This document shows, one piece after another, positions 12,201 through 25,131 of a stretch of DNA of 64,000 bases. The notes under the pieces were generated by a model that did not search any database, was not told where the DNA came from, and was given only the letters and a program-made list of their open reading frames with translations. A program made the position numbers and the translations under genes. Every line of letters starts with the position of its first letter. Positions within the stretch are counted from its first letter, which is position 1. Source of the stretch: Hydractinia symbiolongicarpus (taxonomy: Eukaryota > Cnidaria > Hydrozoa > Anthoathecata > Hydractiniidae); the NCBI RefSeq assembly GCF_029227915.1, contig NC_079875.1, positions 6,696,001-6,760,000 on the forward strand. The letters are read 5' to 3'.

Positions 12201-15200
12201 TTGTCGTTTCCATTCTCGATGTGCATTGTTGATCGCTAGCCGTCTTTTTTCCTAACAAAACAAATCTTTCGATTAGCAAAGTTAATTTCTTAATACAAAT
12301 ACAGAGAAGAAACAATAATACTGAGTACTTAGGAGAAACATAAACACTGACAAATAAACTTTACTTTTATGGATGACAGTCTCTCTTGTTCTTTTCGACG
12401 TTCATCTTCTTTTTTTGCCATCACACAAGCTATTCTTTTTTCTTCCTCCTTTAAAAAGACACAAACAATGGTAATGTTTTCATCAATGTATTTCCAGCTT
12501 TCACTTTCTATTTAAGCACTTTATAACAAGATGTACTCACGCTTTAACTTATCTGTTTTTTTGTTTTTTAGCTGGGAACAGTAAACAAATACAATCTTTT
12601 GGGCAACCTCAATTTTTTTTGCGTACATTTTCCAATTCGCTTTCCACATGTCGTAGTACAATGTTATATAATGTTATCATGCGTAAAAAATCTACTTTAG
12701 AATTTTTCTGAGGAATCACACATTAGAAGATTTGTGTTACATGATACTCCTTTCAGTTGCAGAGACGCAACGACGCAATAAAGTATAAAACATCAGAAAA
12801 TTTATTTTTTGGGGGATGATGCCATGGAATTTCGGGGGGGGAGAGGAGAGATTGTCGTGGAAATACCCATGTAGGGTCCAGAGGCCATACATGTAAATTT
12901 CTAGGTAACACCGTATCGTAGTACATCATGATGCAACATTTATGAAGTTGCATCAAATGTTACATCGGTCTGTGTACTGTGTACTTGAATGTAATATATA
13001 CGTTCACTGTAAGATTATTGTATCTCATTACATACTGTCAATCTTTTCATATCCAGCTGTTTTAACGTTGTGACGTTTTGCAATACGCTTTGCTTGTATC
13101 CTGCATTATTTGCGAATGAATTTCCATCCAGTGAGAGTTCGATCAAGCTTTTCGTTTTGCTTAAGCATGAAACATCATCAAATCTAAGAACAAGACGGTT
13201 CATATTATAGGATGACTTAGCCATGAATAATGTACTTTTGGTAGTAATGTAATAGAATATCACTTACGTTTTAAGTTCGTTAAAACTTAGAAACAATCTT
13301 TGTAAGGACGGGAGCTGATCTATTTCATGCTATAAAAAAATTAATGTTCTTTCAAATTTCGTTCCAAACCATATTTATATAAAGGCATAATATACAAATA
13401 ACAGAATTTGCATCTTGAATTATTGTACAGGTCACAGTTGCGATAACAAGTTGACGAATTTTTGCAGACTGGCGTTAACAGTAGGATAATAGAAGTTCTA
13501 GCATTGATTATTATTCAGAGTAACACCTAATGTGTAATATTCACACTTTGTTTGGTGAAATGAAAAACAAATCCCTTTCACAGTAAAACATTCTTTTGCA
13601 AGGGTGATGTTGAATGAAGAAAACTAAGGCGTAGTTATTGCACATCTTGTTGATTCACTAGTCACGTAACATGAAGCAAAAGACTTACAACAGTTTGAAT
13701 ATAGTTTCTTCGTAAATTCAATTCTGACAGAGAATCCAAACCAGCTAGATTTTTTACGACAGTGAGTTCATTACCGGCAAGATTAAGAACTCGCAGCTGA
13801 TGTAAGTGAGACAAATTCTCGATGGTTGAAATCTAAAAGTAAACAGTTTATAAAATACACATAGAATCAAGCCTTACCATACAAAATAAATCTAATTAAT
13901 TTTTTATATTACATAAACAATCAACCAAAAAAGCTACGAAAAGCTGTGAAATATGACGCTAATTTTCAACTTTTTTCAGAAGGTTCAGGGTTCTAAATCC
14001 TGTGCATAATTTTTCGCAAAGTGGCACTGTTTTGGCCATTTCTCGAAATAGCACAACAGCATCGCCTGACAAATGCTTCACAGCCAAAAGGCTACGAAAG
14101 TTCTCTTGGTAGATGCGTAGGGCGAGTGGCAAAAATGAAAAATATGCTAGTCACAGTTTCTGCAACGCCTACGTCATGGAACAATTAACACGACAGCCTA
14201 AGAAGGTCCAGGAAATCGAGAAGTCGACAAAAGCATACAGATAGGAATCATTTTCTGGCCATAGGCAAACATAAATAATAAATTTGGGAGTGCTTACTCT
14301 GTTCCCATGCAGATCTAACACATCCAACATAATAACTTCTTCTAGGTTGTTAATCTTTTTGATCCTAAAAATGTTTTTCAAGAAACAAATATTGAAATGT
14401 CGAATGACCAAAATATAGTAATTAAAAATGCTAAATTTGATCTAACAGACAAGTGATGTTTCAGTATAGAAAACGTTAAGGCGTTTTTTTATACGTTCCT
14501 GTTGTGTATATAGTATTGTTAATACAAAAATAACAACTTTCTCTGGCTGTAAAGTAAAATAACTCCAGGGGTCTATGTCCAGACTAAGCTTGCAAGGTTG
14601 TTGCAAAGATATGGGTAGCCAAAGATGATATGGGCTGTAATGATCTTGATGTTGACCGAGTAACTAAAAACTAAAGAACTGAGATTAAAGGGACAATTTG
14701 TCCCATAAATTTGTTGTCCTTAAATTTAGTATTTTCAATTAAACCAGGTATCTTGTTTTTATAGACACTGTGGGTAGTTAACTGGCTATATGTTGAAGAC
14801 AGTCTAGATAAAATACTGATTCCAATCTAGTCACTTTGACAGCAAAACTTTTCTAATGTTTACCTACAAAATGCGTTTATTTATTAATGTATTGTAGGAA
14901 TTAGATATAAAGTTTTTTCCAATTCTTTTTCAAAATAGTTTTTGGTGTTGTTTGTTTACATTTTAACCTTCCATTGTCTGCGAGGATGAGCAATACCAGT
15001 CTATATTGGTCTATTGGTCAAGAAAGCTAAACCAATCAGAATGTCTAAAAACCCATATTGTCTGTTTGTATACTTTAGACAATCCACAATTACCTGTTCT
15101 TCCCCAACATTAAAACTCTCAGCAATGTCAAGCTTGCCAACCCAGATATTTCTTCTAATTCATTATCATATAAGTCTAGAAATATTAATTTTTTGAGCAT

Positions 15201-18200
15201 AGATAAGTGTTGTATCTTTCGTATAGAATTATGTTGGAAGTTTAATAGTCGCAACTGCTCTTCACCCTCCAGTATAGGACAAATCGATAACTTCCGTCTA
15301 AAGATAAAGAAGTAAGCACAAGACTTGCTACAAAATCTTATATACCTGCCAGGATGAAACATTGACCTCCATTTAAAAAACAATTCAAGAACAATCAAAT
15401 ATTATTCACACTTAAAAAACTAGATTTCAAGTAGAAACTTAACTTGTGTTGGTTGATAGAAGATAAAGAAATACAAAGGAGTTTTTATGCATTTGTCTGC
15501 ATAGTGGTTACAAATATGATATAAGGACTAAAAGACAACATGTATGTTTCTCGTATGTATAAACTTTGCCAAAACAGTAATATTTGTACCTGCAGGATTT
15601 ATTTCTACAATAAAGACATTGTAAAATTTGTATAGAATTTGTTTCAGGTTTTTTGTGTTCTATTTATCGATTATAATTGCGACTGAGTTCTAAGCTCTTT
15701 GGCAGGCACAAAAGTTATATAAGTATCTTCATATTTGCAAAATTTTAAATTCATGTACACTTATACACACAAATTTTCTATCCATATAAGTTTCTGCATT
15801 AATATACTTTTTCACAAAATCTACCCTTTGCGCTCAATTAAACAATAAATAACAATAAAAATAGCTGGTTGGCAAAATAGTCAGATAACACATTACCTAT
15901 CTAGATTTAACTTGTCTGGATTACTGTTACGTTCATCCTCCAGCCTGTAAATGATTGGAATACCAGGAGCCGATGGTGATTCAGCAAATATAACTCTATC
16001 ACCTAAAAAACCCTTGCAAAATGAATTTTGTTCTTTTAATTTAAAGTAGAATAACATGGTAACAACCCAAGTTTTTTTTATTTTTTTACTTTTGTAAGAA
16101 CCAAATCAGTAGTAAGATTAAGGGAATAAGCATGATTTGGTGGCTTTTAATAATAGAAAGATAAAAAAATAAAGAGAATGACCTGGAAGGTACACTTGTG
16201 TTTTTGAAAGTTTTGTTGGATCCTGACTTCTCCAATGTTTCTCATTTTCTTCAGTAGACTCAACTGAACTTTTTGTTTTTGAAGGTGCATACGAACTAGT
16301 AAAGGCACCTAATGGATTGGATGTATTCGTAGACAAAAGTTTTGATTTTAACAAATTTGAGGATGAAGTTTGATTAGAATTTGAAATGCTCGATGAATGT
16401 GCAGCTTGGTAAGATGCATATCCTAAATCAACAAAGAAAAATCCAATTGTCCAGCCAGATATTAGATGCTATTTTGTTTCTAGATGATGTTGTATTTGTT
16501 TGAGGTCAACATTGCTACTATTAATTTTTTTTGTTGCACATTTCAAACTATTTTATAATCAAATAAATACATGTTGTTGAATATAATTTAATCAATAAAA
16601 TATTCAGACCTAGGTTTCCTGATCTTGGTCGTTCTTTCTTTCGTTGACTGGAAGATTTCATCACGTTGTGATTTGCATTACCAAGCACAGCTGACAAAGG
16701 AAATAAGGTTGGGTGTACATGTCCAGCTTCCTAAAAATGTTCATTTACTTGTGAAATTAATAAAGTCATAACTTGTAATATTTTTCACATTACAACTAAT
16801 ATTCCATCAGTTCTTGCTATAATAACAAAAAAAGAATGTGCTCAGTGGTTCCTTTTTGAAATTATTTTGAAATTATTCGATACATTTATATTTTTTCAAC
16901 ATTGCATTCATATATTTGGTTATTATTATATGTGATGCTCTCTAGGAAAATCGAACGCTTCTATTAATAATTCGTATTTTCAACACAATAGATTCCGTAT
17001 TTCGTACTTTTAAAAATACGAATTGCGTATTTAAAAATATGCATATTTTTCTAAAAACCGTATTTCGTAATTTTAAAAAATACGGAATTCGTACTTAAAA
17101 ATACGCGCATTTTTGAAAATATGTAATTCGTATTAAAAAATCTAAAAACACGAGGTAGTTTTAAAATACGAAACTTTAAAGTTCATTCTAAAATACAAGA
17201 AAACGTCGGTGCAAAGCTTTAGAGTTGCCGTATTTCATTCTAAAGTGATGAAAAAATGTCCTTGTGAAATCATTAGACCAATTAAAAACCTATTAAAAAT
17301 AAACTTGTAAAATTAAGTAATTTTTCTATTTAGTTTATTCAACCACTCGCTTGATACACTAACATTTTTAAAAATAAGAAATTCTATTTTTAAAAATGGA
17401 ATTTCGTATTTTCTAAGAATTTCTTATTTTTCAAAAATACAAAATTCGTATTTTGTATTCTTAAAAAATACGAAATACGAATTTCGTATTTTTAAAAATA
17501 GAATTGTGTACTTTTAAAAATATGAAAATTCGTATTTCGTAGTTTTAAAAATATGCGTATTTTAAAATACGAAATCTGTATTTCTCAATACGAAAGTTCT
17601 GTTGTTCGTATTTTTTAATACGAAAAGAGAAGTGGTCGATTTTCCTAGAGAGCATCACATATTGGCCATTGTAATGCTTTGAATAAACACCCCTTTCTAT
17701 CTTCAAAACCCACATCTAATTGACATTGCTCCATAAAAGTCCCTCTCCCTTTAATACATTACCAGAAAGCAATCTCTTTACTATTCTTTAAATGAGCTCT
17801 TGTCAATTTTATTAGAAACTAGAACAACTTCATATCATGCTCAATTAACTCATAGTTTTCTTAAAAAGTTTACACCCCTGAAAAACTTAATTTCTCATAT
17901 CAGCTTGCCCTACCACAGGCCTCAGAATAATTATTATCTCCTCCAGCCTTGGTCTCTTATCTACTCCTCCTTCTTAGTGCACCATCCTTCAATATGCCTC
18001 ACTCTGGACTTAAAAAATTGGGAAAACATAAATTAGGAAAAAAATTAAACCATCATAGGAACATTAGTCATATATTGAAAGAAAAAGGGGAAATATAGAC
18101 CACACCCTAAAAAAAACAAGAGAACTCAAAAGATTGAACAAATTTCAGAAAATCCCCTACCCCTTCTTCTACTCTACCCCAAGAAAACTGTGCACTCAAG

Positions 18201-19241
18201 TCTATTTTTAAAATATAAGTTGGCAAATTTAATTTCCCACTTAAATTTCTACCAACATTTATTCCTTAATACAAATACGATAATAAAAAAGATAATTAAT
18301 GTTGTAGATGTTGGTGTGTGGATAGAATTAAATGTAAAGAAAAACATCACCAGCTTCCTCAATTCAATATATTTGACAACGTCTCTGTCATATAGGGACA
18401 TTATTAAGTCATGTTACAAACACTATTTCGTAAAAAAATATTTTATATACATTACGGTTGTACAATACAATTATCTTATGATATATTAATCAACAAATAG
18501 GAATAATGGAACAGATGCAATATTTCTATTCAAAGCTGGTTTATCCCAATGGATTAAATAAAAAACTTTTGTAAAAGAACTTACATTTTTCGCAGCTAAG
18601 CTGTTGGTATCCCTTTCATTTGCAAACGCATTATAATGCAAACTCAAGTTAACAGTATTTACCTATGAGTAGAATACTCTGAATTTATGTTCTAAAATAA
18701 ATGTTCTAAAAATATGTATAGTGCTTTATTTATAATTAATGCCTCTGCAATACAATCCTATATGAAGTACAAAATCTAACAAAGCATACTTTTTTCAAAA
18801 ACCTTTGAAATGCAATCCTTATAAAAAGCTTTTTTTGATTTTAAGTCTCTAAAATAAAACTGATTGTTACTTCATTAAACCTTAACAATTTAACAATTTG
18901 AATTTGAACCCGGATTAGTTATACTTTTCATACATTAACATGAAAACACAAAAATTTAACTGAAAAGACTGTCTAAATTAAAATGTCACCCAAAAAATTA
19001 AAAAATAAAATGAAAGTAAAATAATTTTATTGAAGATATTATTTCAGTTTGTCTGTTCAGTATCCATATTACTGTGGGAAGTTTATCATTTCTTGACTAT
19101 CATGTTCAAGAAATGATAAACTTTCCACAGTAAAATAATTTGTTTTAAACAATTGTTTGTTATCTTAAAAAACTAACTCACATTTCTTGAAGAAATCTTC
19201 TTTGGTTTTGTTGACTTTCCATAGCTATGCTGACTATGCAT
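6214..19241 (-). CDS. LRRC49: LRRC49 homologue (tubulin polyglutamylase complex subunit), 18 coding exons
   Basis: Exons in transcription order: 19182-19241, 16610-16730, 16183-16422, 15897-16002, 15094-15297, 14298-14364, 13689-13832, 13268-13329, 13036-13183, 12365-12448, 12175-12251, 11145-11267, 9023-9236, 8568-8753, 7801-7910, 7492-7548, 7039-7105, 6214-6429. They sum to 762 codons with consistent GT-AG phases. The N-terminus is low complexity. Leucine-rich repeats run over exons 5-9 (LDLYDNELEEISGL, VLDLHGNR, LRVLNLAGNELTVV, LFLSFNEL). A basic helical stretch follows (RIACVMAKKEDERRKE), then a conserved C-terminal part with VENDCVCLYGAGSLDALEKN and LTLWKPYVVFRLTNL. In vertebrates LRRC49 (TPGS4) belongs to the tubulin polyglutamylase complex at centriolar satellites and cilia. 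The first exon is the least secure: an alternative coding stretch at about 18590-18650 has splice-like ends but does not join exon 1 in phase. Confidence 0.92.
10914..11039. repeat. 32-bp minisatellite, about 4 units
   Basis: Four units of about 32 bp, consensus GGTTTGGGTATTCCATCAAC followed by AACATTTAGGAA, in an LRRC49 intron about 100 bp from exon 12. The units are nearly identical, so the array is young. Confidence 0.9.
16926..17663. mobile_element. AT-rich MITE-like element with TIRs, built from TACGAAATTCGTA words
   Basis: The left end ATATGTGATGCTCTCTAGG and the inverted right end CCTAGAGAGCATCACATAT form about 35-bp terminal inverted repeats extending to 'AAAATCGA.C.CTTCT', with two mismatches. 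The interior is almost wholly built of self-complementary AAATACGAATTTCGTATTT-like words in both orientations. It lies in an LRRC49 intron (between exons 1 and 2). I could not define a target-site duplication. Confidence 0.8.
19069..19133. other. 65-nt near-perfect hairpin in LRRC49 intron 1
   Basis: The two 28-nt arms (19069-19096 starting TTACTGTGGGAAGTTTATCA, and 19106-19133) are reverse complements except for one G/T wobble pair, with a 9-nt loop. The size and shape resemble a pre-microRNA, and cnidarian microRNA precursors are often near-perfect hairpins. A young palindromic insertion would look the same, and the sequence cannot separate these possibilities. Confidence 0.7.
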
Positions 19242-20912
19242 GTTTTATTTTATTTTTCAAAAGTTTCTAAAAATTGAAAAATATAATTTTTTTTAAATAA
19301 CTCTGATTATGTGTTTTTCATAAGCATATTCCAATAAATTTTTTTGCCATTAAGCATAAAGTAAGCGTATTGTGGGCATGAAAAAGTAATTTTCCTAAGC
19401 ATCATTTTGGAATTTTAATTGCTTATATTTTAATTGCTTTTAATTGCTACATTGGTATATAATCTATATAAATTTTGTGATTTTGTGCTATACCAATATA
19501 TACCAACAGCACAACCTAATCAATTTCCGTGTGTGTGACGGTGTGCACATGCTATTGCTTGCTTCTCCTGAAATGATTAGGACATAGATAACTTTTTATA
19601 ATTTACATGGCTAGCCTCATAAATATATGGAGGGATATATCCTGTCTATTACTTCCAAAAAATGCTCATTTTGGGTTATGCAGACCAAACTAGAGTTTCT
19701 GCTCTACCAGAAAATTTCCTGCAAAATCCAATGGATCACATTAGTGTATCATCTCCCCAATTTCCCCCCATGGCTTGGCTTTACCTGGGGCTATGGAACA
19801 TGCATTTTCAATCATCAGCAAGGGGAACCAAACCTGATCTCCTACACAAAGTGAGAGAGTTGTAACCACCAAGTTATGGTGTGTTAACATGTAGATGCAT
19901 CTGATTCTCAGGGCATCTTATTTTATGGACGCATGAGCAGACACAGAAGTTTAGACGAATGATCACTTGAACATCACTATTACAAGTAAATGTAAATATT
20001 AAGTACCTAACAAACATAAATAACCCCAAATAAATACGAACTAAGGTAAAATGAATACATGGAACTACAGAGCCTACATTACAAAATTTAAATACACCTA
20101 CAATACATTACAAATTTACTCTCCAAGTTAACATTAAATATGGCAGGTGGAAACAAGTACTCTCCCGAAAGGAACTCTCTCAAAAAATAAACAAAGCTAA
20201 ACATTTATTACAACATATACTAATGACTACTAAATGAAATATACAGACAAAACATATGCAAACAAAAAACATACACATGTGCAGACTATAGATATGAAAT
20301 GTACACAGATGAAGCATACAGAATAAATATATAACAAAACATAACATACACACACGCACACAAGCACACAAGCACACAAACAGAACTACAAAAATGATGC
20401 TACGGAACAAACTAGCATTGACAAGACAAGCACAGCCTGTGGCAAAGTGCAGTTACATATACTAAATAATACAAATAAAAAAAAACAAATAAACTTAATT
20501 GACAAATTACATACAAACAAATACTTACTAAACAATATTAACATAACGACCACATATCCATAAAACCTGACTTTTCAAACAACGCCAAAAACTTTTCTTG
20601 TTTTGAAAATTGTATCAAGATTTGCACTAAATTTTTGTGCATGTGATGAACCATATGGAGGCACCTACATTCGTATCTAATAAGATCCACAAAAACACAA
20701 TCATCAATTAATTCAAGATAAAGCCAAAGTGTGTGTACAATCTTGATTGTACACACAGATAAATAAACGAGGAGCCATTTGCTTCAAAAATGAAATAAGG
20801 CATCAGCAAACAACCATATAAATTTGGCTAAGGTATAGTCTCCACAATCATTTGAGAAAAAATTGTTTTAATTTGTATATATAATATTTTATTTGTAACA
20901 ATCTCTATATAC
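19242..20912. other. Intergenic between LRRC49 start and a TIR element
   Basis: No gene seen. It contains a CA-rich microsatellite near 20347-20383 and a stretch at 19620-19870 that looks repeat-like but has no partner in this window. The small open frames are not protein-like. Confidence 0.4.
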
Positions 20913-22729
20913 ACAGTACTAGAATCAGGACACCTAACATCGTGAGCGCGTATCATGCGCGACGCGAACAATCCGTGATCCTATCGTGACCATCGCAATA
21001 GAAAAAATGTTAACGAAAAGCTTCGCGATAGTCGTGATGTATAAAAAAACAAAGATGCTATCGCGATCGTCACTATTAATCGTGATTGTGGAAATATTAA
21101 ACAATAGATGTGTATAGCTAATCTTGTGTCTTTTTGTTTTTTCACATTTAAAAATTCTTTTGCATCTCGTGTTTTTATTAGAAATTGGATTTTAGAAATA
21201 AGGTGACTCCAACTTAATTACTTGTTCTACGCGCGAAGTAGATAGTAGTTTACGGTCTGTCGGTCGGCGAAATAAAAGTAATGTTATCGAGAATGTATAA
21301 ATGGTCGGAACAACAAAAAAATTATAGGTTATACTTAGGCTGTTTCGAAATTTATACAGCAAGTTATTATTTTCCCACTTAAAATAATAAAACACAAAAT
21401 TTATTTTAATAAAAAAGTTAAGTGTTCTTTTAATGTTTTTTGCGCAGTCTTATAAGAAAATTAATATTTAAGTGCAAAAAAGTTTTACGGACTTAGTCTT
21501 TCGCGACATTAAAATTATTTATTTATTTACTTCATAACGGAGGAGGGTGTTACGACATGCGTATTTTACGTTGTTTTAATTATTTTTCTAATATCATTGA
21601 AAAAGATTTATGATATTAATTATTTTTCCTAAATGATATAGTATAAGAAATTTAAGATTTTAACAAACAGCATAATTTTAAACATATATTAATCATAACG
21701 AAGGAGGGTGTTACAACATTCATACAGTACAGTTTGAATGTATTCTACCGCATACACGCGAATGTCACACCTTTGCGTGGAGGATAGCAGTCGTTTGTCT
21801 TTTGTTATAATTAAATCCCTTAAGGGTTTTGCGAGTTTATATTTGCGTGTTAAAAAACAATGCGATTTTCGTTTATAAACTTTTAAAATGCGATCTAAAA
21901 AAACATTTCTATTGTCGCTTTTCATTTAAAAACTTTTAAAATGCGATATAAAAAAACATTTCTATCGCCGCTTTTCATTTATAAACTTTTAAAATGCGAT
22001 CTAAAAAACATTTCTATCGCTGTTTTCGTTTTTAAACTTTTAAAATGCAATCTAAAAAAACATTTCTATCGCCGCTTTTCGTTTTAAACTTTTGAAATGC
22101 GATTAAAAAACATTTCTATCGCCGCTTTTCATTTATAAACTTTTAAAATGCGATCTAAAAAAACATTTCTATCACCGCTTTTCATTTATAAACTTTTAAA
22201 ATGCGATCTAAGAAAACATTTCTATCGCCATTTACGTTTTTAAACTTTTAAAAAGGAATCTTAAAAAAACATTTATGTCGCTGTTGTTCTTTCTTAAATT
22301 TTTAAAATGCGATCTAATATTTTATTTCACGAGATGGGATAAGAAAATGTTTGTTTGTTGATATTTTTATTATCTTTTTATCTTGAAAGTTAGGGTCGGG
22401 CAGGCCCGTAGGACAACTACATAAGTTAGAGTCTAGACAAGAAAAAAGCTTATGACAACGAAAATATTTTTGACTTAAAAAAATAAATAAAAAACCATTA
22501 TTCATATTTAAATGCGTTATTCTCACGTGATTTTTATAATGTTTAAAGATGTATCATGATGGTCGCAATATGGATCGTGAAAGTCACGCTGCATCGTGAA
22601 AGTTGACCCCACGATGGATCGCGACTTTCACAATGTTAAAAAAATTTACTATTGCAACAGCATTGTGAATCGTGCGCAACGCGCATGATACGCGATCCAC
22701 AATGTTAGGTGTCCTGATTCCAGTACTGT
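20913..22729. mobile_element. 1.8-kb non-autonomous DNA element with TIRs
   Basis: The left end ACAGTACTAGAATCAGGACA (20913) and the reverse complement of the right end ACAGTACTGGAATCAGGACA (22729) match, and similarity continues through 'CCTAACAT.GTG' and 'CGCGTATCATGCGCG', giving roughly 50-bp TIRs. Subterminal regions are rich in short palindromes around ATCGCGAT and ATCGTGA words. The interior holds a 53-bp minisatellite. No transposase frame is present and no convincing target-site duplication was found. Confidence 0.8.
21861..22316. repeat. Minisatellite of about 53 bp, nine units
   Basis: Units share TTATAAACTTTTAAAATGCG followed by ATCTAAAAAAACATTTCTATCGC and lie head to tail inside the TIR element. 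'GCGAT' and 'ATCGC' flank each AT-rich block, so each unit could form a weak hairpin. Confidence 0.9.
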
Positions 22730-24756
22730 ACTATTTTAAACTGAATTAAAAAATTGTTTTAAATTGTATTTAATTTGTTTTAAAATAGTTCCAAATCACT
22801 TTCTTGAATTTCCAAAGAGTTTCGCATTAGTTTTTTAATCCTTTCATTTAAAATTAAAAATAATTTGTTTTTACACTTCATTGTTTCATAATTGATTCAG
22901 ATATAACAGATAATAATGCTTTCTAGGATATTGTTTTCATGATTTTCAAACAATCTACAACGATCGTTTCAGTATTTATGATCGCCGTCCATATTTTGCA
23001 TTCTACGGTATAGCTTTGTTATTTTTGTGGCGAAGAATCAGGCTTTTTCAGGAGAGGCGTGCGGTCGCACGCGCACGCCTTGCCACACACCTAAATCGTT
23101 TTAGGCGTGTGAATAATCACACGCCTGAAAAATAAATATTGAGTTTTCAAAACCAACCTAAAAATTCATTTTGTGAAGTGTGATTGGAGCCCTCGAAATA
23201 ATTTTTGGAGACTCGTCAGACACAACGTCCAATAGATTTCTGTCTTGGTCAGACCAGAATTATTGATTAGTGCTGGTCCTTTTAATCTACGAGCAAGCCT
23301 ATTCATAGCCAACCTGACCATCCTAGATAATTCACTGACTCCTGACTTAGTTAAAAGAACTACGTAGACATAAACCTCTTTTGCCTGGCCCCTTCGTAGT
23401 TGGTAAGCAGGTCTTACACAAGAAATTCAGCCATGCGGTTCTTAACTAATGCGGAGGTAACGCCGCCGGAGCACGGATGAAGCAAGTCTGCAAAACTGAA
23501 CTTACAGGCGAAACACACAAGCCACGTGGATAAAGATTTTTTAATTTAAAAACAAAGCACATTTTTGCCTATTTGCTTGTGATGACCTAAAAAATAAACA
23601 ATAAATATAAAAATGACAGTATAGTTATGCATATTATTTCGGATATGTAGAAAAGGAAGTTAAAATTGATAGAGTCGCTATACCAGTAGACGCTTGATCA
23701 TCGTTTTTGGAGTTCACGAATAAAAACCTCCCCCACTTTTCTACCGCAAAATGAATGAGCATCAAAAATTAACCTTGGAGCCCGTATTGCACGCGTAACA
23801 TCCTTATTATGTGGGTTTTACATCGCACGCGTTACTTGATTTACACGTGCAAATCATCGCACACCTACTCTAATAGTCCTGAAGAAGCCTGAAGAATACA
23901 GATATTTATATAATTTGTTAGTTATTATTTTTAAAAAATCTGTGGTGTGTGATTATTATAGTAGAAAGCGAAAAGATTGTTGCAGATCGTTAAAAACAGT
24001 CAAAACGGCATTATAGAAAGTAAAAACATTGCCATAGATTGCATAAAATCATGATAACAAGATCGTGAAAAGCAAAGAGATCGGTGTAGATCAAAACTAT
24101 GAATAGACAATATTGCTAGTCCTTCCAAAGAAATTAACCTTACGTAAATCTGTCAAAAGTGAGAAGGGAATGCCTAAAAATAGTTCCACGTAATAAATTC
24201 ATCATGTTCTTTATTGTTTTTAATTGCTTGGGTGAAACAATTTGTTTCATAATTCGTTTGAATTTCGTTTCTAGATTTGTTTCAAAAATGTTTCCCAATG
24301 GTTTTCTATTTGCTTAGCTATACTTGATATTTTTTTTGAGCTTAAAAACCAAATAAATTATAATCGTTTCTTGAACCGATATGTCTGTTTCAATTCATAT
24401 AAAATCTGAAACGATGGTATATATTTAACAAATATTTAACAAATTATGTCATTTTGTTTCTGCCATCTTTAAAGCATACAAGGCTCGTATTGATACATTT
24501 GTGTAAAAAAAAACTTATGGAAGAACCTGAAGAGGTTGAACTAGTCTCTTCAAAAATTTATTTTTTGTGCAGTCCATCAGAGGCTCAATTTATGAACCAG
24601 GAATTCTGTGATTTAGGCATTTTTTTCTGTATTCTTAGCTACACCGTGATCAAGGAAACCTGTGCAACAGTATAGCTAATAGTTTGAACAAAGCTATCAT
24701 AATAGAGGTATTCAGTTTTCGTTGAAAGTGTATGTGCCTATTGAAACCTGTTGAAA
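22730..24756. other. Intergenic with short GC-rich palindromes
   Basis: No gene recognised. Around 23050-23125 there are two palindromes: GGCGTGCGGTCGCACGCGCA... and a perfect 10-bp stem AGGCGTGTGA/TCACACGCCT with a 4-nt loop (about 23101-23126). The stretch 23160-23530 is GC-richer than its surroundings and may be an old repeat, but I cannot place it. Confidence 0.4.
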
Positions 24757-25120
24757 TGTACCTAACTTCGTGGCGCCGTAGATTAGTGGTTATAGCTCTC
24801 GTACTCTGTGCGGGAGACCGGGGTTCGATTCCTCTTGACGGCGATTCAACATGGGCGAGTGAGAATGTTACCATAGCCCCGGGTTAACCCAAGCCATGTG
24901 AGGGAAATTGGGAAGATGGCACACTGTGTGGGCCGTTGGATGTTGCCGGGAGTTGTCTAGTAGAGCGCGGGCTCTAATTGGGTCTGCGTAGCTCAAAATG
25001 AGCATTAAATACTCTAGGATAGGACTCTCCATCTACGCCATGGCCCCTCCTGGAAATAATAGACAGAGTATATCCCTTGATATTTGTGAGGCTAGCCATG
25101 TAAAATATGCACATCTATCT
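24757..25120 (+). mobile_element. tRNA-derived SINE, copy 1
   Basis: The head TGGCGCCGTAGATTAGTGGT (24771 on) resembles a tRNA 5' half with an A box, and GGGGTTCGATTCC carries a B box. These are internal RNA polymerase III promoter elements. A tRNA-unrelated body follows, ending 'GCTAGCCATGTAAAATATGC' and a short ATCT tail. An 11-bp direct repeat, ACCTGTTGAAA, lies at 24746-24756 and 25121-25131, which fits a target-site duplication made by LINE machinery. About 14 bp between the repeat and the tRNA-like head are unexplained. Confidence 0.88.
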
Positions 25121-25131
25121 ACCTGTTGAAA

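Noticed and set aside
17800-18489. Plus-strand open frames of 78 and 99 residues
   Set aside because: AT-rich, low-complexity translations in an LRRC49 intron with no domain and no matching copy.
18583-18655. Possible extra LRRC49 coding exon
   Set aside because: It has GT and AG-like ends and an open frame, but it does not join exon 1 in phase, whereas exon 1 to 16610-16730 does. It could be an alternative exon, so it was left out of the model.
24771-24843. Possible tRNA gene
   Set aside because: The sequence has A- and B-box-like words but does not close into a convincing acceptor stem, and it is followed by a shared body and ATCT tail in two copies, so it is a SINE head.
24650-24874. Minus-strand open frame with GIEPRSPA text
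   Set aside because: This is the antisense reading of the SINE B-box region, a common spurious peptide in genomes with tRNA-derived SINEs.
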